The notes below the pieces were generated by a model. That model had not been told where the DNA came from. It made no database searches and saw only the letters and a program-made list of their open reading frames with translations. Shown piece by piece: positions 9,801-21,800 of a stretch of 64,000 nt of DNA (within the stretch, counting starts at the first letter, position 1; every line of letters starts with the position of its first letter). Origin of the DNA: Pseudomonas marginalis (GTDB lineage Bacteria > Pseudomonadota > Gammaproteobacteria > Pseudomonadales > Pseudomonadaceae). The DNA lies in NCBI RefSeq assembly GCF_024169655.1, contig NZ_JALJWV010000001.1:191001-255000 (forward strand), given 5' to 3'. The position numbers were made by a program, and so were the translations under genes.

Positions 9801-12800
9801 GACGCGGCGATGACTAAACCGGTGACTGGTTCCATTGACGCGGTCAACGGCGAAGCCACCGTTTACTTCAAGCCAAACGAAAACTTCAACGGCACCGCGA
9901 ACTTCACCTACACCGCGACCGACGGCGGTATTACTGGCAACGGCAGCCCGCTGACTTCGACCCCAGCCAACGGCACCATCACGGTGACTGCGGTCAACGA
10001 CGCGCCAGTACTGGGCAACGCTTCGACCAACGCATTCGGCGACACCTACATTGAAGGCAAGCCAGGCGGCTACGTGGCGGCGACCTTGACCGTCAGCGAC
10101 GTCGACAACAGCACCCTGCAAAGCGCCAAAGTCACACTCGTCAACCACCTGGCAGACGATGTGCTGATCGCAGATGTCAGCAACACCAAAATTGCAGTCA
10201 GCTACGACAAAGCCACTGGCATCCTGACCCTGTCTGGTGAAGCCACCAAGGCGGAATACCAGGAAGTCCTGCGTTCGGTGCACTTCGCCAGCGAAAGCGA
10301 GAACCCGGACCCGGCCAATCGCACCCTGACCATCACCGTCAACGACGGTCAGCTGGATTCGGCACCCGTGACCTCCGTGGTGAACGTGGTTCCGGTGAAC
10401 GATCCGCCTGAGGTCAAGTTCGACAGCACCACGTTCACTGAACAAAAAGACGCGGTCGCGCTGGTCGAAAACCTGACCATCAAAGACGTCGACAACACCA
10501 CCTTCAGCAAAGTCGTGGTCACTGTCGACAACCTGGCTTCGGGTGACGTGCTCAGCAATACCGACGTGCTCAAGGCCCTGGCCGTTGCCGGCATCACCAT
10601 CACCCAGAGCGGCAGCGCCGCCGACGGGAAAATCGTCTACACCCTCACCAGCGACTCGGCGACCGGCAGCAGCGCCGCCGACTTCGTCAAGGTAGTTGAA
10701 GCCATCACCTTCCAGAGCCCGGGCGACAATCCTGTCGGCACTGATCGTACCGTCACCATCGATGTGACTGACGTCGGCGGCGCCAACCTGGATCGCGAAC
10801 CGCCGGAAACCGGCAGCGCCACCGGCAAGGTCACTATCGACCTGTTCAACGACGCACCGATTGCATCGGCCGACAACACCACCGCCGATGAAGACCATAC
10901 GGCCAAGATCGTGCTGGACGGCAAGGATGTGGACGGTACCGTCTCCAGCTTTGTCATCACCACCTTGCCGGAAAACGGCAAGCTGTACAGCGACGCCACG
11001 CTGCAAACCGAACTCAAAGTCGGCGATTCGGTGCCAGCGGGTGCCGACGGCAAGGCCGCGGTTTACTTCGCCCCGACCGGCGACTGGAGCGGCAAAACTG
11101 AACTGACCTTCACCGCGGTCGACAACGGCGGTAAATCGAGCACCGTGACGACGGCCGACATCACGATCGCACCAGTTACCGACACTCCGCACCTGGGCCT
11201 GCTCGGCGGCGGCCCTGTGACCTCGATCAACTTCGACGGCGCCAACCTTAATGGTTCGTGGGGCATCGTCGGGGTAAATGACGCCAACAACGCGCCTGTC
11301 AGTGGCACCTCGAGCACTCCGTGGCTCACAGGGAATGCCGACGGCCAAGTCGAAATCGGCCAAAGCAGCATCTACGGCGTAGAGACCCCAGGCAACAGCC
11401 AGGTCATCGAGCTTGAGAAAAACGCCGGCGACGACGCCAGCCTGTACACCATCATCAAGGCAGAAGCCGGCACGGCGTACACCATCTCGGTCGACTACTC
11501 GCCACGTGCGGGTGCCGAGAACAATTCGGTGATCGACGTATTCTGGGGCGGCGTCAAAGTCGGCACCCTGGATAGCACCACCGTTGGCATGCAGACTTAC
11601 ACCTTCGTCGTGCCGGTCACCGCTGACGGCGATGCCAAGCTCGAATTCAAAGCCCCGGCTGGCGAGACAAACAACTCGTTGGGCGGCGTGCTGGACAACA
11701 TCAACGTCACCCAGGTGCTGAACACCGGCCTGGAAGACCATGCGATCAAGCTGTCGACCATCGACGCCTACGCCACCGACAAGGATGGCTCCGAGACGCT
11801 CAAGCTGGAAATCAGCGGCGTCCCGCTCAACGCGACCATCACCGATGGCACGCCGGGTCACACCTTCACAGCGACAGCTGGCAATCAAAGCGTCGACATC
11901 AGCGACTGGAACAAGGCCACCCTGGTCTTCACCCCGGCGGAAAACGCCAACGGCCTGGTGAACCTGACTGTCACTGCGACTGCGCAGGACGGCACCGCTG
12001 ATCCGAAGTCTGAATCGATCACCCTGCCGATCAATGTGATAGCGGTCAACGACCTGCCGGTGATCGTTGTAGAGGCGAATACCTTGGTCGAAGAGAAGGT
12101 GGCCGAAGGCACCGTTGCCGGTACCTTTACCGTCAGTGATGTTGAAACCCCGGTTGCTGACTTGAAAGTGACTTTCACTGGCGACAGCAACAAAGACGGT
12201 TACTACACCATCGTCGGTAACGCCGTGGTGCTGACCCTGGCGGGTGCGGACTTCGTTAACGCGGGTAACAAACTGCCTGCTATCGACCTGACCGTGACCG
12301 ATGCCGATAAAGGCAGTTCTCACGCCAGCGACACGCCAACCGTGACCCTGGTTAACGACATCCCGGTTATCGACGTAATCGCGACGACTGTGGTTGAAAA
12401 CAGCGCGGTTGCGGGCACCGTCGTAGGCAACTTCACCGCCAGCGATGAAGAAACCCTGCGCGCTGACCTGAAGGTCACCTTCACCGGCGACAGCAACAAA
12501 GACGGTTACTACGCGATCTCCGGCGACACCGTGGTGCTGACTAAAGAAGGCGCGGACTACGTCAACACTGGCAAACCACTGCCGGCTATCGACCTGACCG
12601 TGACAGACGCGAGTAACGCCAGCTCGCACGCCAGCGATACGCCAACCGTGACCCTGGTTAACGACATCCCGGTTATCGACGTAATCGCGACGACTGTGGT
12701 TGAAAACAGCGCGGTTGCAGGCACCGTCGTAGGTAACTTCACCGCCAGCGATGAAGAAACCCTGCGCGCTGACCTGAAAGTGACCTTCACCGGCGATAGC

Positions 12801-15800
12801 AACAAAGACGGCTACTACGCCATCTCTGGCGACACCGTGGTGCTGACTAAAGAAGGCGCGGACTACGTCAACACCGGCAAACCACTGCCAGTGATCGACT
12901 TGACCGTCACCGACGCGAACAACGCCAGCTCCCACGCCAGCGACACGCCGACCGTGACCCTGGTTAACGACATCCCGGTCATCGACGTGATCGCCACCAC
13001 CGTGGTTGAAAACACTGCCGTTGCCGGCACCGTTGTAGGCAACTTCACCGCCAGCGATGAAGAAACCCTGCGTGCCGACCTGAAAGTCACCTTCACCGGC
13101 GACAGCAACAAAGACGGTTACTACGCGATCTCCGGCGACACCGTCGTGCTGACCAAAGAAGGCGCGGACTACGTCAACACCGGCAAACCACTGCCAGTGA
13201 TCGACCTGACCGTCACCGACGCGAACAACGCCAGCTCGCACGCCAGCGACACGCCGACCGTGACCCTGGTTAACGACATCCCGGTCATCGACGTAATCGC
13301 CACCACCGTGGTTGAAAACAGCGCGGTTGCAGGCACTGTCGTAGGTAACTTCACCGCCAGCGATGAAGAAACCCTGCGCGCTGACCTGAAAGTGACCTTC
13401 ACCGGCGACAGCAACAAAGACGGCTACTACGCCATCTCCGGTGACACCGTCGTGCTGACCAAAGAGGGCGCGGATTACGTCAACACCGGCAAACCACTGC
13501 CGGCTATCGACCTGACCGTCACCGACGCGAACAACGCCAGCTCGCACGCCAGCGACACGCCGACCGTGACCCTGGTTAACGACATCCCGGTCATCGACGT
13601 AATCGCCACCACCGTGGTTGAAAACAGCGCGGTTGCAGGCACCGTTGTAGGCAACTTCACCGCCAGCGATGAAGAAACCCTGCGCGCTGACCTGAAAGTG
13701 ACCTTCACCGGCGACAGCAACAAAGACGGTTACTACGCGATCTCCGGCGACACCGTCGTGCTGACCAAAGAAGGCGCGGACTACGTCAACACCGGCAAAC
13801 CACTGCCAGTGATCGACCTGACCGTGACAGACGCGAACAACGCCAGCTCGCACGCCAGCGACACGCCGACCGTGACCCTGGTTAACGACATCCCGGTCAT
13901 CGACGTGATCGCCACCACCGTGGTTGAAAACAGCGCGGTTGCAGGCACTGTCGTAGGTAACTTCACCGCCAGCGATGAAGAAACCCTGCGCGCTGACCTG
14001 AAGGTCACCTTCACCGGCGACAGCAACAAAGACGGTTACTACGCCATCTCCGGCGACACCGTCGTGCTGACCAAAGAAGGCGCGGACTACGTCAACACCG
14101 GCAAACCACTGCCAGTGATCGACTTGACCGTCACCGACGCGAACAACGCCAGCTCCCACGCCAGCGACACGCCAACCGTGACCCTGGTTAACGACATCCC
14201 GGTCATCGACGTGATCGCCACCACCGTGGTTGAAAACACTGCCGTTGCCGGCACCGTTGTAGGCAACTTCACCGCCAGCGATGAAGAAACCCTGCGCGCT
14301 GACCTGAAGGTCACCTTCACCGGCGACAGCAACAAAGACGGCTACTACGCCATCTCTGGCGACACCGTGGTGCTGACCAAAGAGGGCGCGGACTACGTCA
14401 ACACCGGCAAACCACTGCCAGTGATCGACTTGACCGTCACCGACGCGAACAACGCCAGCTCGCACGCCAGCGACACGCCGACCGTGACCCTGGTTAACGA
14501 CATCCCGGTCATCGACGTAATCGCCACCACCGTGGTTGAAAACACTGCCGTTGCCGGCACCGTTGTAGGTAACTTCACCGCCAGCGATGAAGAAACCCTG
14601 CGCGCTGACCTGAAGGTCACCTTCACCGGCGACAGCAACAAAGACGGTTACTACGCGATCTCCGGCGACACCGTCGTGCTGACTAAAGAAGGCGCGGACT
14701 ACGTCAACACCGGCAAACCACTGCCAGTGATCGACTTGACCGTCACCGACGCGAACAACGCCAGCTCCCACGCCAGCGACACGCCGACCGTGACCCTGGT
14801 TAACGACATCCCGGTTATCGACGTAATCGCGACGACTGTGGTTGAAAACAGCGCGGTTGCGGGCACCGTCGTAGGCAACTTCACCGCCAGCGATGAAGAA
14901 ACCCTGCGCGCTGACCTGAAGGTCACCTTCACCGGCGACAGCAACAAAGACGGTTACTACGCGATCTCCGGCGACACCGTGGTGCTGACTAAAGAAGGCG
15001 CGGACTACGTCAACACTGGCAAACCACTGCCGGCTATCGACCTGACCGTGACAGACGCGAGTAACGCCAGCTCGCACGCCAGCGATACGCCAACCGTGAC
15101 CCTGGTTAACGACATCCCGGTTATCGACGTAATCGCGACGACTGTGGTTGAAAACAGCGCGGTTGCAGGCACCGTCGTAGGTAACTTCACCGCCAGCGAT
15201 GAAGAAACCCTGCGCGCTGACCTGAAAGTGACCTTCACCGGCGATAGCAACAAAGACGGCTACTACGCCATCTCTGGCGACACCGTGGTGCTGACTAAAG
15301 AAGGCGCGGACTACGTCAACACCGGCAAACCACTGCCAGTGATCGACTTGACCGTCACCGACGCGAACAACGCCAGCTCCCACGCCAGCGACACGCCGAC
15401 CGTGACCCTGGTTAACGACATCCCGGTCATCGACGTGATCGCCACCACCGTGGTTGAAAACACTGCCGTTGCCGGCACCGTTGTAGGCAACTTCACCGCC
15501 AGCGATGAAGAAACCCTGCGTGCCGACCTGAAAGTCACCTTCACCGGCGACAGCAACAAAGACGGTTACTACGCGATCTCCGGCGACACCGTCGTGCTGA
15601 CCAAAGAAGGCGCGGACTACGTCAACACCGGCAAACCACTGCCAGTGATCGACCTGACCGTCACCGACGCGAACAACGCCAGCTCGCACGCCAGCGACAC
15701 GCCGACCGTGACCCTGGTTAACGACATCCCGGTCATCGACGTAATCGCCACCACCGTGGTTGAAAACAGCGCGGTTGCAGGCACTGTCGTAGGTAACTTC

Positions 15801-18800
15801 ACCGCCAGCGATGAAGAAACCCTGCGCGCTGACCTGAAAGTGACCTTCACCGGCGACAGCAACAAAGACGGCTACTACGCCATCTCCGGTGACACCGTCG
15901 TGCTGACCAAAGAGGGCGCGGATTACGTCAACACCGGCAAACCACTGCCGGCTATCGACCTGACCGTCACCGACGCGAACAACGCCAGCTCGCACGCCAG
16001 CGACACGCCGACCGTGACCCTGGTTAACGACATCCCGGTCATCGACGTGATCGCCACCACCGTGGTTGAAAACAGCGCGGTTGCAGGCACTGTCGTAGGT
16101 AACTTCACCGCCAGCGATGAAGAAACCCTGCGCGCTGACCTGAAGGTCACCTTCACCGGCGACAGCAACAAAGACGGTTACTACGCCATCTCCGGCGACA
16201 CCGTCGTGCTGACCAAAGAAGGCGCGGACTACGTCAACACCGGCAAACCACTGCCAGTGATCGACTTGACCGTCACCGACGCGAACAACGCCAGCTCCCA
16301 CGCCAGCGACACGCCAACCGTGACCCTGGTTAACGACATCCCGGTCATCGACGTGATCGCCACCACCGTGGTTGAAAACACTGCCGTTGCCGGCACCGTT
16401 GTAGGCAACTTCACCGCCAGCGATGAAGAAACCCTGCGCGCTGACCTGAAGGTCACCTTCACCGGCGACAGCAACAAAGACGGCTACTACGCCATCTCTG
16501 GCGACACCGTGGTGCTGACCAAAGAGGGCGCGGACTACGTCAACACCGGCAAACCACTGCCAGTGATCGACTTGACCGTCACCGACGCGAACAACGCCAG
16601 CTCGCACGCCAGCGACACGCCGACCGTGACCCTGGTTAACGACATCCCGGTCATCGACGTAATCGCCACCACCGTGGTTGAAAACACTGCCGTTGCCGGC
16701 ACCGTTGTAGGTAACTTCACCGCCAGCGATGAAGAAACCCTGCGCGCTGACCTGAAGGTCACCTTCACCGGCGACAGCAACAAAGACGGTTACTACGCGA
16801 TCTCCGGCGACACCGTCGTGCTGACTAAAGAAGGCGCGGACTACGTCAACACCGGCAAACCACTGCCAGTGATCGACTTGACCGTGACAGACGCGAGTAA
16901 CGCCAGCTCGCACGCCAGCGACACGCCAACCGTGACTCTGGTTAACGACATCCCGGTTATCGACGTAATCGCGACGACTGTGGTTGAAAACAGCGCGGTT
17001 GCAGGCACCGTCGTAGGTAACTTCACCGCCAGCGATGAAGAAACCCTGCGCGCTGACCTGAAGGTCACCTTCACCGGCGACAGCAACAAAGACGGCTACT
17101 ACGCAATCTCTGGCGACACCGTCGTGCTGACTAAAGAAGGCGCGGACTACGTCAACACCGGCAAACCACTGCCGGCTATCGACCTGACCGTGACAGACGC
17201 GAGTAACGCCAGCTCGCACGCCAGCGACACGCCAACCGTGACTCTGGTTAACGACATCCCGGTTATCGACGTAATCGCGACGACTGTGGTTGAAAACAGC
17301 GCGGTTGCAGGCACCGTCGTAGGTAACTTCACCGCCAGCGATGAAGAAACCCTGCGCGCTGACCTGAAGGTCACCTTCACCGGCGACAGCAACAAAGACG
17401 GCTACTACGCAATCTCTGGCGACACCGTCGTGCTGACCAAAGAAGGCGCGGACTACGTCAACACCGGCAAACCACTGCCGGCTATCGACCTGACCGTGAC
17501 AGACGCGAGTAACGCCAGCTCGCACGCCAGCGACACGCCAACCGTGACTCTGGTTAACGACATCCCGGTTATCGACGTAATCGCGACGACTGTGGTTGAA
17601 AACAGCGCGGTTGCAGGCACCGTCGTAGGTAACTTCACCGCCAGCGATGAAGAAACCCTGCGCGCTGACCTGAAGGTCACCTTCACCGGCGACAGCAACA
17701 AAGACGGCTACTACGCAATCTCTGGCGACACCGTCGTGCTGACCAAAGAAGGCGCGGATTACGTCAACACCGGCAAACCACTGCCGGCTATCGACCTGAC
17801 CGTGACAGACGCGAGTAACGCCAGCTCGCACGCCAGCGACACGCCAACCGTGACTCTGGTTAACGACATCCCGGTTATCGACGTAATCGCGACGACTGTG
17901 GTTGAAAACAGCGCGGTTGCAGGCACCGTCGTAGGTAACTTCACCGCCAGCGATGAAGAAACCCTGCGCGCTGACCTGAAAGTGACCTTCACTGGCGACA
18001 GCAACAAAGACGGTTACTACGCGATCTCCGGCGACACCGTGGTGCTGACTAAAGAAGGCGCGGATTACGTCAACACCGGCAAACCGCTGCCAGTGATCGA
18101 CCTGACCGTCACCGACGCGAACAACGCCAGCTCTCACGCCAGCGACACGCCAACCGTGACTCTGGTTAACGACATCCCGGTTATCGACGTAATCGCGACG
18201 ACTGTGGTTGAAAACAGCGCGGTTGCCGGCACCGTCGTAGGTAACTTCACCGCTAGCGATGAAGAAACCCTGCGTGCCGACCTGAAAGTGACCTTCACCG
18301 GCGACAGCAACAAAGACGGTTACTACGCGATCTCCGGCGACACCGTCGTGCTGACGCAAAAAGGCGCGGACTACGTCAACACTGGCAAACCACTGCCGGT
18401 CATTGACCTGACCGTGACTGACGCGAGTAACGCCAGCTCGCACGCCAGCGACACGCCAACCGTCACCCTGGTCAACGACGCGCCGACTGCCACCAACGGT
18501 TCCATTCAAGGCAACGAAGACACGTCGATCGATCTGCAATGGTCGACCTTCGGTGTCAAGGATGAGGATTCTTTGACCCCGAAAGTGGTATTCACCAGCC
18601 TGCCTACCGGCTCCATCGAGTACAAAGTCGGAAGCGAATGGGTCAAGCTCACTGCCGCCGATCTGAAAACCGATACCTCGCCAGGCAAGTCATTCAGCCA
18701 GGCTGACTTCGATAGCCACAACGTTCGCTACTCCCCGGTGGCCAACGAATCGGGCGACAACAGCTTTGGCGGCACCGGCGTTGGTAACAAGCAGGTCGAC

Positions 18801-21800
18801 TACACCGAACTGAAGTTCCAAGCTACCGACGGCAGCCTCTACAGCGATACCAAAACCGTCACTGTAGATATCCACCCGGTGGTGGACGTTCCTGTCGTGA
18901 CGGTCGGTGCATTCAGCGCTGTGCCAACGGGCTTGGTCATTCAAACCTGGGTCGGCGGAAACCTGCCTTCTGCTCTGGGCACCAACGGTAACGGTGCTCC
19001 GCTGTCCAGCGATCTGATTAAGGTGCTCGACGCCAAAACCGCCGCCTCCGCCGCCTCCACAGGTGTGACCAGCAATGTCAGCAACAGTAACGTGGTGGAA
19101 GGCACAGCCACCAAAGTCTCGGGCCTGATCTTCCTGGAAGCTGGCAAGAGCTACACCTTCACCGGTACTGCCGACGACAGTCTGGCAATCACCGTGGGTG
19201 GCAAGCTGGTCGCTACCGAGACCTGGAGCAAGGGCAGCGTGATTACCGGGACGGCCTATACGCCGACCGAGTCGGGTTACTACACTCTCGACATTTACCA
19301 CTACAACCAGGCTGGTGCGGGCAACTACGACGTCAATGTGTCGATCAACAACGGCTCGTCGATGTCGCTGGGCAACAGCGGCGTGCAGACCTACACCAGC
19401 GTGGACGCGTTGAAAGCTGCCGGTGCGGTCCTGGGCGATAGCCACGTGGTCAATGGCGAAGGCTATTACACCGGCTACGTCTACAACCATGGCCTGGAAG
19501 ACACCACCATCAAGGTCGGCCCGATCACTACCACGTTTGTCGATAACGATGGATCGGAATCACACAAGGTGGAAATCAGCGGCTTGCCGAAAGGCACCGT
19601 GATTACCGACGGCACCACTGGCCATAGCATCACTTCGACAGGCACGACAGCGCTCTACGATGTCAGCACCTGGAACCTGAAAACCCTGACGGTTACGCCG
19701 TTCAAGGATTCGACCACCAGTTTTGACATGACCGTGAAGGCGACGGCCACAGAGTTGAGCACCGGAGAAACAGCGGTTACGACCGGCAAAGTGAGCATTG
19801 TGGTCACTGCGGTCAACGACGCACCGACCCTGGACCTGAGCACCGCAGACGGCTCCGCCCTCACCAGCTACAGCGCGGCTTACACCGAGCGCGGTACCGG
19901 TGGCGTAGCGATCACCGGCAGCGTAGCTATCGGTGACGTCGACAGCACCCAGATGCAAAGCGCGACCATCACCTTGAAAAACGCCAGCGCGGGCGACCAA
20001 CTCAGCTCGAGCCTGGTGACAGTGGGCGGTACTTACAAAGGCGTCACCCTGACCAGCGTCGGTACTGACGTCAGTGGCAAAATCGTCCTGACCCTGTCGG
20101 GTGCAGCTGACTCGGCCACCTACAAGTCGCTGCTTGAGTCGTTCCAGTACTCCAGCACCAGCAAGTATCCGACTACGGGTGATCGCACCGTCGAGATCTC
20201 GGTGAAGGACAACGAAGGTTCTGACAGCCTGAGTTCGTCGGTGGCGACCAGCACCATTACCGTTGCGCCACAGGCTTATGTGGTGACTGAAGGCGGCGGC
20301 GCTGCCGATGTCATCGACCTGAGCAGCTCCTCGGCCAACAACATGGTGGTCGGTGACAAAGGCGGTATCGTCAATGCGGGCAGCAACTACAACATTGCCT
20401 TCATCGTCGATACCTCGGGCAGTATCGGTAGCAGTGCGATGACGTCGATCAAGACACAGCTTGCGACCGTGTTCGATACCTTGATCAGCAATGCCGGTAA
20501 GAGCGACTCGGGTATTGTGAAAGTGTTGCTGGTCGACTTCGATACTCGGGTCGAAGCGCAGGTCTCGGTCAACCTCGCCGACAAGGACGGTGCTAAAGCT
20601 GCCTTGCAGGCTGTGTTGACTCAGATGGCGTCCAAATCGAGCGACATGACCAACTATCAGGATGCGTTCAACGCCGCCACCAATTGGTTCAAGAGCGACG
20701 AAGCCACCAGCAATGTGGGTGCAAAAAACCTGACGTACTTCATTACAGACGGTGAGCCGAACGTGTACACCGCCGTTGATGGCAACCCTTACCTGGGCGT
20801 GGCCAGTCGGAATGGCTCGTCTGTTTACTTTGACAGCGTCGTCAAGAACTCCAATTACGTCTTGGGTCAGACCTCCTCGGTCACAGCGACAATCAATGGC
20901 AAGACGCAGGTGATTGTCGATGGAGCCGGCCATGTCTATTCCTACGATAGTCGTGGCAATCAAACTTACGAAGGCGACGTGGTGGCCAACAGCAGCGGCG
21001 GTTTTGACGTCGCGTCGGTCTATAACAACTCCAGCACAGCCATGAGCAACGCCCAGTCGGCCTACTCCGATCTGGTCAACGCGGTTCCAGGCAAGGTTGT
21101 CGTCGAGGCCATCGGTTTGGGCTCGAACATTGATACCACTGTGCTCAAGCAGTTTGATACCGATCACACCGTTTCCACGATCGACACCGCGAAGCTGGCG
21201 GATGCCATCACCGGCCACGCGGCCGATACCGGCGCCGACACCCTCACCGGTGGTTCGGGTAACGACATTCTGTTCGGCGACCTGATCAGCTACAACAACC
21301 TTGAAGGCAGTGCTGCACTCAAGGCGTTCGCGGCCGACAAACTGTCCACAACCGTCGACCACATCGACGACCGCACCTTGCACCAGTTCATCAGCGAGCA
21401 CGTCGCCGATGTCGGCGCATTGGCCAGCGCGTCGAACATCTATGGTACTAGCGATGGTGCTGACAAACTGATCGGCAACGTCGGCGACGACATTCTGTTC
21501 GGGCAAGGCGGTAACGATGTGCTCTCCGGCGGTGCGGGTAACGACATCCTGGTAGGCGGCAAGGGCAACGACACCCTTACCGGCGGCGCGGGGGCGGATA
21601 CCTTCGTGTGGCTCAAAGGGGATACCAACACCGGGACTGGCGTCGATACCATCACCGACTTCAAGCACGGCGAAGGCGATAAGTTGGACCTGTCCGATTT
21701 GCTGCAAGGCAATAACGACGCCAACCTGACCAACTACCTGAAGTTGAGCACCGACTCGGCGGGCAATTCGACGCTGAGTGTCAGCAGCAGCGGTTCGTTC

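Noticed and set aside
12045..18470. Regular repeats that could suggest a CRISPR array
   Set aside because: Units of 306 bp are in frame and coding, without unique spacers.
6729..18539. A 3,936-codon minus-strand open frame antisense to lapA
   Set aside because: It is a by-product of repeat units whose lengths are multiples of three and of strong GC codon bias; LapA on the plus strand has a ribosome site, domains and exporter context, while the antisense product has none.
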